Shown: positions 7,882 through 18,100 of the stretch, in pieces | Layout: each line of letters begins with the position of its first letter | Position numbering within the stretch: the first letter of the stretch is position 1 | Program-made: the position numbers and the translations under genes | NCBI GenBank assembly: GCA_016200225.1 | Contig: JACQFD010000026.1 | Span: 62,001-126,000, forward strand | Reading direction: 5' to 3' | DNA length: 64,000 nucleotides | Source of the DNA: Planctomycetota bacterium | GTDB taxonomy: Bacteria; Planctomycetota; UBA1135; JACQFD01 | The notes under the pieces: generated by a model | Databases searched by the model: none | Told to the model about the DNA's origin: nothing | The model's input: only the letters and a program-made list of their open reading frames with translations

Positions 7882-10145
7882 CGTTACAATTAGGCGTGGC
7901 GTCGAAGACTAATATTTCGCCCGGAGTCGCGAATCCCGGAGTCGACGAACTCGCGGCGCTCGCGGGGATTCAATCCGAATATATCGATGTCGAGGGACGC
8001 GTCCACCGCCCGTCCGCGCGGACAAAGTTAAGAATCCTGCAGGCGATGGGCATCGCGCGCGGCGGCGCCGGCGTTTACGCGGCGGAATGCGAACGATTGA
8101 TAAACGATCCGTGGCGGCGGCTCGTCGAACCGACGACCGTCGTCCGCCGCGGGCGCGATGCGTTCGTTTATTTTTATATTCCCGACGAGGGCGCGGATCC
8201 GGCGGCGCGATTATTTGTAAGATTGCGCGGCGAGGACGGGTCGCAGGCGGCGCTCGAACTCTCGCGCGCGGAAACGGCGGAAAGCAGGTCCGTGGACGGG
8301 CGAAATATTATTAGAATTCGCGTTCCGGCGCCGGATCTCGAATACGGCGCATGGGAGGTCGAGGCGTCGTGGTGCGGCGACGATCCGCGCGCGGGCGCCG
8401 GTATTCTTTATGTCGCGCCGCCGTATTGTTATTTACCAAAACCCGTCGACGCGGGCGGTCGCATCCGCGGTTATTCCGTACAATTCTATTCTTTACGTTC
8501 GAAAAGCGACCTCGGATGCGGAGGATTCCGCGCGGCGGCCGAACTGGGCGAGGCGCTCGCGAAGCGGCACGGCGCGGCGCTGCTCGGCCTCTCGCCGCTG
8601 CACGCGACGCCGAACCGCGCGCCCGGCGACTACAGTCCGTATTGCCCGCTTTCGCGAGTTTACAAAAATAGCATCTATCTCGATGTATTGTCATTGCCCG
8701 AAGTCGTGCGTTCGATGCGCGCGGCGCGCTTGCTCGCGGAACCGTCGACGCGGCGCGAAATCGAATCGTTGCGGTCGGCGCCTTCGGTAAATTATCAAAA
8801 AACGGCGGAGTTGCAGGATCGCATATTGCGCGCGGCGTTCGAAGATTTCATAAATATTAAAGATACTGCCGACCCGCGGGCGCGCGATTTTCGATCATAT
8901 AAAGAAACCGCCGGAGAATCGTTGCAACAATTCGCGACGTTCATGGCGCTGCGGGCGCATTTTCTGGCTCTTTCGCCGCCGATCGGTTATTTCCGCGACT
9001 GGCCGGCGGAATTGCAAGATTCGCGGTCGGAGGCCGTCGCCGCGTTCCGGAAAAGCAACGCGCGCGAGGTCGAAGTTCAATGTTTCACGCAGTGGCAGGT
9101 CGATCGCGAACTCACCTCGGCGCAGCAGCGGCTGAAGAGCGCGGGAATGGCGGTCGGGTTTTATCATGATCTGGCGGTCGGGAGTTCCGCCGGATCGGCC
9201 GACGCGTGGATGGACCCGGAGGTTTTTCTTTATGACGCGGAAGTCGGCGCGCCGCCGGACATATTTAATAAGGAAGGGCAGGTGTGGGGCGTGCTGCCGA
9301 TGTCGCCGATCGAATTGAAAATACAACATTACGGCCCGTTTATACAAATGTTGCGCTCGGCGATGCGCGGCGGCGGCGCGCTCCGTATCGACCACGCGAT
9401 GGGACTCTGGCGTCTGTGGTGGGTGCCGCGCGGCGCTCCGGCGACCGAAGGGGCTTATGTACAATACCCAGTCGACGACCTACTCGGCATTCTCGCGCTC
9501 GAGAGCTGGCGCGCCAGTTGTATGATTGTCGGCGAGGACCTCGGGACCGTCGCGCCGGGCGTCCGCGAACGCATGGCGGAGGAGAGAATTGTAGGATGTC
9601 GTTTGACACTTTTCGAGCGCGCGCCCGGCGGATCGTTTATCTCGCCCGAACATTATCCATTTCTTTCCGCGGCGTCGTTTTCGACGCACGACCTCCCGAC
9701 ATTCGCGGGCTACTGGCAGGCGCGCGACGTCGTGCTCCGCATGAAACTTAATCTTTACAGAAACGCCGCCGAGGCGCGCGAGGCTCCCGCCGCGCGCGAA
9801 TCGGACAAACGACAACTGGCGGAATTATTAAACCAATCCGCGGACGCGAAATCGCTCGACATCCATGCCCCCGCCGCCGCGGCCCTCGCCGCCTATCATC
9901 AACTTCTCGCGCGCAGCGGATCCGCGATCGCGCTCGCGAGCATTGAAGATTCGCTCGGCGAAGAACATCAACGAAACCTCCCCGGCACGACGCATCAATA
10001 TCAAAATTGGGTCGCGCGCCTTCCGATGACCGTGCCCGAATTGTTACAATCGCCGGCGTTTCTCGCGGCGGCGGAAGCGTTTGGTGTTGTTACATCGGGC
10101 CTTGACAGGTCTGTACCAAACGAAAATAAACGATTTCATGGTTGA
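7878..10145 (+). CDS. malQ: 4-alpha-glucanotransferase (amylomaltase)
   Basis: 755 residues from the GTG at 7878, which overlaps the previous stop as GTGA. The enzyme (GH77) transfers alpha-1,4-glucan segments between maltooligosaccharides. An N-terminal beta-sandwich-like region of about 180 residues precedes the barrel, as in the longer MalQ subfamily. Active-site motifs: ALRIDHAMGLWRLWW (nucleophile D505), VGEDLGTV (acid/base E553) and FSTHDLPTFAGYW (stabilising D605), plus SPYCPLSRVYKN at the substrate loop. The extreme C-terminus (about 20 residues, after EAFGVV) is not typical of the family. It ends where composition changes and overlaps the convergent gene at 10136 by 10 bp, so the original 3' end may have been altered. 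Confidence 0.93.
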   Translation: MTLQLGVASKTNISPGVANPGVDELAALAGIQSEYIDVEGRVHRPSARTKLRILQAMGIARGGAGVYAAECERLINDPWRRLVEPTTVVRRGRDAFVYFYIPDEGADPAARLFVRLRGEDGSQAALELSRAETAESRSVDGRNIIRIRVPAPDLEYGAWEVEASWCGDDPRAGAGILYVAPPYCYLPKPVDAGGRIRGYSVQFYSLRSKSDLGCGGFRAAAELGEALAKRHGAALLGLSPLHATPNRAPGDYSPYCPLSRVYKNSIYLDVLSLPEVVRSMRAARLLAEPSTRREIESLRSAPSVNYQKTAELQDRILRAAFEDFINIKDTADPRARDFRSYKETAGESLQQFATFMALRAHFLALSPPIGYFRDWPAELQDSRSEAVAAFRKSNAREVEVQCFTQWQVDRELTSAQQRLKSAGMAVGFYHDLAVGSSAGSADAWMDPEVFLYDAEVGAPPDIFNKEGQVWGVLPMSPIELKIQHYGPFIQMLRSAMRGGGALRIDHAMGLWRLWWVPRGAPATEGAYVQYPVDDLLGILALESWRASCMIVGEDLGTVAPGVRERMAEERIVGCRLTLFERAPGGSFISPEHYPFLSAASFSTHDLPTFAGYWQARDVVLRMKLNLYRNAAEAREAPAARESDKRQLAELLNQSADAKSLDIHAPAAAALAAYHQLLARSGSAIALASIEDSLGEEHQRNLPGTTHQYQNWVARLPMTVPELLQSPAFLAAAEAFGVVTSGLDRSVPNENKRFHG

Positions 10146-13100
10146 ATCGTAATGGAAATGCCGTTCGAACTCTCCAATCCAAACATTCCATGACTACAAT
10201 CGTCGCCGGCCGCATGGTTCTCCACCCAGAGCGCCTGTGCAAAGAACACTTGACCGACAAGCGATGGATCATTTGGAATAGGCGCGGAAACGAATCCGAA
10301 ACCGCCCCCGTCGCTCAGAAAGTCGAATGATAAGATTTGCGTGGCGGCAAAGAAATCCACGTGTAATTTTAGCCCGAGGAAAAAGGGATCGGAGCCGGCA
10401 AGATCCTGCGAATCTGTTACAAGTCCGAGACCCAGCGTGTTCGGCGGCGCATTTGTGCAGGTCAAACCAAAATTTGATTGATTTACTTTCGGTGCCGCGC
10501 TTGTGCCCATGCCGAGCGTGCCTTTGCAGCCCGCCGTTCCCGTGCCAAAGGACACGACGCCCGTGCTGGGATTATTTTGATTCAAGAGCACGGTTATATT
10601 ATTAGAATTGGCGTTTGCCGTTACGAGATCGGGTCTGCCGTCGGAATTGAGATCGCCGATTTCGATAACAAATGGATATATTCCAACCGGGAACGACGCA
10701 GTCTCGCAGATGCTTCCCGACCCGTCGCCAAATAGAACAATAACATTGTTGGAAACGGCGTTGGCCACAGCCAAGTCTGCCTTCCCATCGCCGTTGAGAT
10801 CGCCAAGAACGATCGAATGCGGAGAACTGCCGGCGACGTAGTTTGTCGCGGGCCCAAAAACACCAGAACCCAGACCGAGTAACACGGAAACGTCGTTGGA
10901 TGCCAAATTCGCAGTCACTAAGTCTGGCTTCCCGTCTCGATTTAGATCGCCAATCTTAACACTGTACGGATTCACTCCGACACCGTAACTGAGGGGCCCG
11001 ACAAATCCTCCGGAGCCGTCGCCGAACAGCACCGAAACATCGTTGGATACATAATTTGCCGTCGCGATGTCATTATTACCATCGCCGTTCGCGTCTCCGA
11101 TAGTCACGGCGATCGCATAATTTCCGACAGAAAGAGTAGTATTCAGCGAGAATGCTCCCGTGCCGTCGCCCGAGAGAATTGTTACGAGTCCCGCATAGTT
11201 CGACGGGGCTCCGTGATGTGATGACACAAGATCCGGCTTGCCGTCGCCATTCAAGTCGCCCATCGCGAGACCCGTGCCATAGGGCGCGACTCCGTAATTG
11301 GTTGGTGCCGAGAATCCTCCCGCGCCGTTGCCCATGAGTACCGAGATATTGTTAGATACGTCGTTAATAGTAGCCACGTCGAGTTTTCCGTCCGAGTTCA
11401 CATCTCCAAGGACTGCAGTGTGGGCTCCGCTTCCACTTGCGAAATTAGTTGATGAACCGAAACCACCGGATCCGACACCCAAGAAAACCGAAATGTTATT
11501 CGTTTGATCGTTGGCACTGACAATATCGGCCTTTCCATCTCCATTCAGATCTCCAATGGTTACAGAAACAGGCGTGGCCGCGGTTGCAAGATCGCCGAAT
11601 CCTCCTTTTCCGTCGCCTATGAGCACCGAGACTGTGTTTCCCACCGCATCGGCCACGGCCAGGTCTTTCCTACCATCGCCGTTCAGATCGGTAATGGCGA
11701 CGGCATGGGGCTGATTGCCTGCGAAGTGACTCGTCGCGGCTGCATATCCGCCTGACCCGTTTCCCAATAGTACAGATACGTCGTTGGATGCGAGATTCGC
11801 CGTCACCAAGTCTGGTCTCCCGTCATTATTCATATCGCCAATCTTTACATCATATGGATTTATGCCCACGGCGTAAGTGGCTTGCGGCGCGAAACCGCCG
11901 ATGCCGTCGCCCAATATTACTGAAACATCGTTGGATCCGTAGTTCGCGGTCAATATGTCATTCTTGCCGTCGCCATTGGCATCGCCAATTGTACCCTTGA
12001 TTGCAAATCCTCCCACGGAAAGCGTGGTGCTGACGGCGAATCCTCCCGCGCCGTTTCCGAATAGTACAGTCACGTAGCCCGTGTTGTGTACTGACACAAG
12101 ATCAAACTTGCCGTCGCCATTCAAGTCGCCTATCGCGAGGCCCGTTGCGAAAGTTCCAATGCCATAGTTCGTCGGCGCCGAGAACCCGCCCTGACCATTT
12201 CCTATTAAAACGGATATGTCGTTGGAATAGTAATTAACAGTCGCAGCGTCAAGCTTGCCATCGCCGTTCACGTCGCCGAGCACGACGACTCCCGAAGCAC
12301 TACCTGTAGCAAATGTCGTCGCAGGACCGAATGCCCCGGAACCTGTTCCAAGAAACACCGAGATGTTATTTGAAGTGTCGTTTGCGGAGACGATGTCAAG
12401 TTTGCCGTCTCCGTTGACGTCCCCGATGGCAACTGAAACCGGAGATGGAGTAATTGGAAGATTCGTCGAACCGCTGAAACCACCGGTAGCGTTTGCTAAC
12501 AAAACGGACAGGTTGGCCGAATTAGCATTCGCAGTCACAAGGTCAGGCTTGCCATCGCCATTGAGGTCGGCGGCAACGATGCTGAACGGATACGTTCCAA
12601 CCTTATATTGCGCGCCGGCGAAGAGCCCCGTGGTAACAGGCGCTGTGAACAATGCCGCAAGCTGGACGGCTTTTGCAGCATTCGGCATCCCAAAGCCATA
12701 AGTAAAGTCATAGCCGGGCGCACCCATGTTTGTGCAAGAGGCGATTAGTATTTCCTCAACGTCGCATGCCGATAATTTAGGATTTACCGACAAGACCAAG
12801 GCTGCAACTCCTGCAGCGAAAGGCGATGCGAAGGACGATCCCGACCCAACTACATAGTCGCCAGTTCCAAATCCCGCGGGCCCTGTTCGGTCGGTCGACC
12901 AGACTCCGACGCCTGGCGCAACGAATCGAAGCCCAGGGCCTGTATTGCTAAATCCCGCGAGTGTGCCGTATTCCGTCGCCGCGCCAACACCAAAAACACT
13001 TGGCAAACTTGCAGGAAAGCCAACGGACTTTGCAGCGGAGTTTCCTGCGGCCGCAAAATGTAACATGCCTGCATCGTGCGTATCCTGACACTTCTGAGCG

Positions 13101-14212
13101 ATCGCGCTGGACGTAGTACCCCAAGTCCAGCTCATATTAGTAATGCGCGCACCAGTCGATTGGGCCCACGCGAGACTATTTACAACCCAACTTTCGTAAG
13201 CAGTGAAGTATCCATCGCATGGCACGTCGTCGATTCCCATTCGAGCGGATGCAACCACACACCCTGGTGCAATGCCACAGGTCCCGAGTGCGTTATCCAT
13301 TTTCGCGGAAACGCATCCTGCAATTGTAGTCCCGTAATTATCACAAGCATTCACCGGACCTCCACTACCATTGTCAGAAGTAAAATCGATGCCCGCGATC
13401 TGATGAATATCCGGGTGGTCCTGTTGAATTCCGTCGTCGAGAACTACAACGATAACGCTCGACGACCCAATTGTTACATCCCACGCGGCGGGACCGCCAA
13501 GGTCAAAGCCAGCGGAACCGCCAGATGTGCCGTTGTTCTGTAATGCCCAAGACTGTGAAAAAAGCGGGTCGGTCGGAATATGACTGTGCCGAGCCCAAAC
13601 GAGCATGTCCGGCTCCGCGAAATGAACTTCGGGGCGCTCCGCTAACATGTTCGCCGAAGCCAAGACTTCAAATCCGTTTCGCGACTTGCTGCGAATGCGG
13701 AATGCATTCGGCATTCCTGCCCACTCGCTTTCCATGACGTCTCCAACGCCACCATTGTTAATGAACTTCGCCGCTTGCTCGGCTGGAATTACACGTTCGA
13801 TTCCTATCAAAAGATCTCGCCCAACGATCGAGCGGTCATCCTTTCCTCCGCCAAATACCGGCGAAACGAATTCTGCGAGCTTCTCCACCGCGAGGCGACC
13901 AACAACGGCTTCGACACCGGCTGCGGTTTGGTTTTCCGACGTTATCTTAACAAGCGACCATCCGGAGACACGAAGGGCGCGCGCGGATGCCGTGTCGAGA
14001 CCGGCTCGCTTGCGCTCTTTAATGATCTCTTCCGACGGCGCGCCGACGTCGAAGACCGCGACTTGCGTTACGTCAAGAACCAAGGGGCGGCGCTCCTTGA
14101 AGAAATGGTATTCGTAAGACTGGCCAAGAGCGAGACCGGACGAAACGCACAATGTAAAAATACAGATAAATTTGCTTACAAGTCCGCGGAAACTCGTATT
14201 TGAGAGATTCAT
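10136..14212 (-). CDS. Secreted subtilase-like (S8) protein with 14 FG-GAP repeats; catalytic His replaced
   Basis: 1358 residues from the ATG at 14212; an in-frame ATG at 14245 is an alternative. The N-terminus has a signal peptide (LVSKFICIFTLCVSSGLALG), then a prodomain-like region and a peptidase S8 domain. The Asp motif VVVLDDGIQQDHPDI (D259), the oxyanion region AAAGNSA and the Ser motif GSSFASPFAAG (S460) are present. Where HGTHxAG is expected the protein has NYGTTIAG, so the catalytic His is Tyr293 (codon TAC). Fourteen FG-GAP/VCBS calcium-binding repeats (D-x-N-x-DG) follow, then a Cys-containing C-terminal domain starting near FGTGTAGCKGT. The protein is probably exported; protease activity is doubtful. 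It is divergent from an ECF sigma/kinase pair, and its codon use is less GC-biased than that of malQ. Confidence 0.88.
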   Translation of the reverse strand: MNLSNTSFRGLVSKFICIFTLCVSSGLALGQSYEYHFFKERRPLVLDVTQVAVFDVGAPSEEIIKERKRAGLDTASARALRVSGWSLVKITSENQTAAGVEAVVGRLAVEKLAEFVSPVFGGGKDDRSIVGRDLLIGIERVIPAEQAAKFINNGGVGDVMESEWAGMPNAFRIRSKSRNGFEVLASANMLAERPEVHFAEPDMLVWARHSHIPTDPLFSQSWALQNNGTSGGSAGFDLGGPAAWDVTIGSSSVIVVVLDDGIQQDHPDIHQIAGIDFTSDNGSGGPVNACDNYGTTIAGCVSAKMDNALGTCGIAPGCVVASARMGIDDVPCDGYFTAYESWVVNSLAWAQSTGARITNMSWTWGTTSSAIAQKCQDTHDAGMLHFAAAGNSAAKSVGFPASLPSVFGVGAATEYGTLAGFSNTGPGLRFVAPGVGVWSTDRTGPAGFGTGDYVVGSGSSFASPFAAGVAALVLSVNPKLSACDVEEILIASCTNMGAPGYDFTYGFGMPNAAKAVQLAALFTAPVTTGLFAGAQYKVGTYPFSIVAADLNGDGKPDLVTANANSANLSVLLANATGGFSGSTNLPITPSPVSVAIGDVNGDGKLDIVSANDTSNNISVFLGTGSGAFGPATTFATGSASGVVVLGDVNGDGKLDAATVNYYSNDISVLIGNGQGGFSAPTNYGIGTFATGLAIGDLNGDGKFDLVSVHNTGYVTVLFGNGAGGFAVSTTLSVGGFAIKGTIGDANGDGKNDILTANYGSNDVSVILGDGIGGFAPQATYAVGINPYDVKIGDMNNDGRPDLVTANLASNDVSVLLGNGSGGYAAATSHFAGNQPHAVAITDLNGDGRKDLAVADAVGNTVSVLIGDGKGGFGDLATAATPVSVTIGDLNGDGKADIVSANDQTNNISVFLGVGSGGFGSSTNFASGSGAHTAVLGDVNSDGKLDVATINDVSNNISVLMGNGAGGFSAPTNYGVAPYGTGLAMGDLNGDGKPDLVSSHHGAPSNYAGLVTILSGDGTGAFSLNTTLSVGNYAIAVTIGDANGDGNNDIATANYVSNDVSVLFGDGSGGFVGPLSYGVGVNPYSVKIGDLNRDGKPDLVTANLASNDVSVLLGLGSGVFGPATNYVAGSSPHSIVLGDLNGDGKADLAVANAVSNNVIVLFGDGSGSICETASFPVGIYPFVIEIGDLNSDGRPDLVTANANSNNITVLLNQNNPSTGVVSFGTGTAGCKGTLGMGTSAAPKVNQSNFGLTCTNAPPNTLGLGLVTDSQDLAGSDPFFLGLKLHVDFFAATQILSFDFLSDGGGFGFVSAPIPNDPSLVGQVFFAQALWVENHAAGDDCSHGMFGLESSNGISITIQP
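10600..12600 (-). repeat. Array of 14 FG-GAP-encoding repeats, about 147 bp each
   Basis: Fourteen units of about 147 bp within the S8-like gene each encode GD-x-N-x-DGKxD followed by a strand such as NDVSVLLGNG. The Asp-rich loops lie near 12576, 12431, 12279, 12132, 11990, 11840, 11690, 11555, 11410, 11261, 11100, 10951, 10805 and 10657. By protein resemblance, units 2-7 match units 8-13 one for one, and units 1 and 14 resemble each other. The repeats probably fold as beta-propeller blades. Confidence 0.9.
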
Positions 14213-14541
14213 TCCTGATCGAAATTTGAAGGTGGATGGGCGCATAATGAAAGTCGCGTTGCCCGCGACCGCACGGGACAATGAAAAATCGAGTCGACAT
14301 GCCGCGCCGGCATGGCGTGAACGCGAGACTCCGTTCATGCGTGTGCCCAAAGGCGGTTTCATAAGTATCTCGACGAGCGAGGGCGAGCATCGTCGGCCAA
14401 AGCGAGGTGCCTCGCTGCGGGCGACCATGTGGGGTCGCCGAGGACGAAACAACGACGATGCGGGAGATGAGGACCGCGCGCATGTCGAGATACTTATGAA
14501 GCAACTTCAAGTCGATTTGGCATATTCTTCTCCTCCCCGAA
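14213..14541. other. Divergent intergenic region between the S8-like gene and the ECF sigma gene
   Basis: About 330 bp with no supported gene. It must contain the promoters of the minus-strand S8-like protein and the plus-strand sigma factor. I see no convincing -35/-10 pair. If the minus-strand gene starts at 14245, about 33 bp of this belong to its coding region. A polypyrimidine run TCTTCTCCTCCCC lies directly upstream of the sigma start, so there is no purine-rich Shine-Dalgarno sequence there. Confidence 0.5.
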
Positions 14542-15138
14542 ATGCCGCACGACGACGAACCCGTGCTTCATGCACTCGCTGACTTGCGCGCGGGCGACAA
14601 GTCTGCGTGGGATCGACTACTTCCACTTGTCCTCGAGGACCTTCGCAAGGTCGCGCGCGTTCGGATCTCGCGCGAACGCGCGATGATCACGATCCAGCCG
14701 ACGGCTCTTGTTAATGAAGCGTTTTGCCGCCTCATCAAAGCCCGGGAAATCGACTGGACGAGCCGGGTACAGTTCTTCGCGGCAGCCGCACTTGCAATGC
14801 GCCGGGTGCTCGTCGACGCAGCGCGAAGCCGCGCTCGCCGGGCTGACGCGCATCGTGGCAAATCCGGCGAATCACATACTAATGAATTGAATGCCCCGAT
14901 CTTAATTACAACACAAGATGCAAAATTAGTGTCGCTCGACTTCGTTGAACTTGACATTGCTCTTCGCGAGCTCGCGGAGATTGAACCGCGGGAAGCCCGC
15001 GTTGTGGATCTGCGCTTTTTCGGTGGCATGTCGACGCCGGAGATCGCTGAGGTCTTGCGCGTCTCCGAAGGAACAGTAAAGAATGACTGGGCCCATGCTC
15101 GCTCGTGGCTGGGACGTCGCATGGGGGCGGAGACCTGA
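14542..15138 (+). CDS. ECF-type RNA polymerase sigma factor (TIGR02999-like)
   Basis: 198 residues. Region 2: DLRAGDKSAWDRLLPLVLED, TIQPTALVNEAFCRL, and FFAAAALAMRRVLVDAAR. Region 4: REARVVDLRFFGGMSTPEIA with the helix-turn-helix APEIA/VSEGTVKNDWAHARSWL-type segment. This is the planctomycete/acidobacterial ECF type in which LxPTALVNEA is diagnostic. No anti-sigma factor gene is adjacent. Instead its 3' end overlaps the large kinase gene at 15105, a typical pairing in which the kinase is thought to control the sigma factor. It is divergent from the S8/FG-GAP gene, which is a natural candidate target. Same length as the second ECF factor at 60112. Confidence 0.92.
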   Translation: MPHDDEPVLHALADLRAGDKSAWDRLLPLVLEDLRKVARVRISRERAMITIQPTALVNEAFCRLIKAREIDWTSRVQFFAAAALAMRRVLVDAARSRARRADAHRGKSGESHTNELNAPILITTQDAKLVSLDFVELDIALRELAEIEPREARVVDLRFFGGMSTPEIAEVLRVSEGTVKNDWAHARSWLGRRMGAET

Positions 15139-18100
15139 GTCGCGAGCGCGAGCGTCGGGCCAAGGAAATATTTTTAGAGGCGAGGCTCAAGCACTCGGCT
15201 CTGCGCGCGCAATTCCTACAACAGCGCTGCGACGACGATCCAGAACTCCGCAATCTTGTAGACACGCTGCTTGTTAATGATCATGAAAAGCCTGGTCCCT
15301 TCGACGAGCCGGTGATCCCAGAGGGAGTGCTCGCGGGACTTGCAATACAACAAGGCATCGCGCATCGACTCGGAGAGTACATTCTACTGCGCAAGATTGG
15401 GCATGGAGCGACATCGAATGTTTATGAAGCCCGTCGCGATGGAAATGTATCGAATGTGGCTCTAAAGGTTCTTCCCGCGGAGTCTCTCGGTGATCAGCGA
15501 TTTGAACGGTTTCTTCGGGAGTGCAAGATACTAACGGAGCTCGATCACCCCAATATTGTACGATTCCTCGAGGGCGTCTTGCTCGACGACGGACTCGCGC
15601 GGCGTCCAGTAGTAGCTATGGAGTTGATTCATGGACGTGATCTTGCATCTGTAGCGAAAGAATACTCCCCGCGGCTAAGACTACTACTCTTTGCGGACGT
15701 CTTGCGAGGCGTTCACTATCTGCATGAGCATCGCGTCGTTCATCGTGACCTGAAACCGCAGAATATACTTGTAGCCGACGGGAGACCGGTGATCGTCGAC
15801 TTCGGCCTTGCGCGCGACCTTGACGCAACCGTTGACGGTCGGTTGACCATTACCCGACAAACGCTCGGCACTCCCGTATACATGTCGCCGGAGCAGGAAG
15901 CCGCGGATGGAACTCCAGTCGCGTATGGCAGCGACATCTATTCTTTGGGTGTCATCCTGTATGAAATCATGACCGGTCTGCGTCCATTTCGCGCCGATGC
16001 TACAGGTCGAACATCCATCATTTCGCGGTCGCGATTTCCGCTTCCAGGAACGCTCACTAAAGATCTGCCAAGGGGTGTCGAAGACATATGTCTTAAGTCG
16101 CTTCGAGTCGATTCCGCGAGACGATATCAATCGGTAGCGGAGATGAACGACGATGTGAATCAGGCGATCCAATCGACTGGCGCCCGTGTCATGGCGAGTA
16201 GAGGTCTGTCCCAACGCGGGTTCGATCGTTGGATTCGGCTTCGATGGCAATGGCGCGCAATGTTTATATCTCTCGTTGCGCTCATTATAATAATAACACT
16301 GGGATCTCCCGTCGTCCGATCCTTTTGGAATTTACTTTCAGAAACCGGCGACCGTGCCGCGGTCGCGGAACATCACGGCAGGATTCGCGCCATTCTCCCT
16401 GCGATAACGACCGCACGAGATTCGATTCGCGAGGTGGAACCAAAGATCATCGAACTCGAACTCCGTCGAGATCGAAATCAAATGAATACTAACGAAGAGC
16501 AGCGGCTCAAAGAATTACAATCGCAAGAGCAGAATGCGAGAGACGAAGTTACGCGGCGCATCTTCGCCGCCAACACGGAACTCGCGCAGGCGGAGTTTCG
16601 AGACAGTAAGAATAGCACCACGCTTGAACTGTCGGCGGAAATCGCGCACGAGCAATGGAGAGAGGCGCTCGATCGCGGCATCGTCAAAACTCGCGAAGAG
16701 CAGGCAAATCGACTTCGCGAACGGATCGGCAGCTGGACCGTACTTGTAAAAGATTCGGATACTACAGAACGAGAACAGACGCGGGTCCGACTGCAGTCAA
16801 TGCTACAAGATCTCGAAAAACGTATACAAATAAACTTCGACGGCCTGCCCGCGCACCGGGATGCCTTTCTGTTCCGTTACGAGGCGATGCAGGCCAGCGC
16901 AAACCTGACACCGGAACCCATTACACGCGAGGTTCCACATCCATTCCACCCGGTGCGTGGAAAGTGCGCGACGCCGTTGGCGAACCTATTGGAACCGCCC
17001 GCACTTCAGGACATGGCATTCAACTCCGGGGACACGGCAATTGTAGTTAACAATATCGATCCCAAATCCAAGGCGAACGCGGTCGGTCTCAAGGCCGGCG
17101 ATTTAATACTAGGATTACTCCAGCAGCCCATTTTGAATTATTTATATGTCGTTCGGGTCCGCCCGGGGTCGAAAGCCGCGGATTGCAAGCTTGAAACCTT
17201 CGATGTGCTTCGTTCGCTCGACTCCGATTGGGTGATGGCGGAAGATGATCAAAATCATGCCATGCGCAAGCTCTCGTCGGGCGGAAAGCACAGTGCTCAG
17301 TTTTCTCGATTACAAAAGGATTTGGAACCAATCGAATGGACGGCACAATCTAACATTGAAGACGACCTTGGGATTGAGCTCGGGACGATCGAAGACGCGA
17401 TTCAGAAGGCTCCCGTTCCCTTGAATCGCGGAATCACGCTGCATTTGTCAGGACTGAATGGATACAGATCCGTCACGCTCACGGGTCCCGAACCCTTGGG
17501 AATACACGGACGCGTCACTACCTTTCCACTTTCGTGCGTGCGTGACAACAATTGGATCGGGGCGACGCCGCTCACGAGTCTTATGTTGGCGCCGGCGTCC
17601 TATCTACTCGTCCTCCGACGCGAAGGATCCGTGGATATTCTTATTCCATTTCTCGTCGAGCCTGCCATGGCGGAAATAAACCTTTCCGCGCGCGGAGCCG
17701 ACCACGTGCCGCCGAAAGGATTCTTATACATCGCGCCCGGCACCTATATTTCGGGAGGCGATCCCGAAGCCGCGAATCCACAGCCGCGCCGGATTCGGGC
17801 GCTGGACGAATATTGGATTGCGCAGACGGAGCTCGGCACCTCTGAATATTTAGAATTTCTCAACGATCCCGAAGTATTAAAATCGACGCTCGCGTGGAAT
17901 GCGCGGGCCGACGTCCGCGCGAGTAAGGACGAGATTCACGAGCCGCGATGCGCGGACGACCGAAATGCTACAGAAACGGATCGTTATTGGAAGTCCGACG
18001 CGAACGGTTTTTCTCAAGGCTGGGACCGTCGTCTTCCAATCCATGGAATTTCGTGGCAGGACGCGGTTGATTATTGTGAATGGAGAACCCGGCGCGCCAA

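Noticed and set aside
10600-12600. Regular repeats that might be read as a CRISPR array
   Set aside because: The period is about 147 bp, units are coding and imperfect, and there are no short identical repeats with unique spacers.
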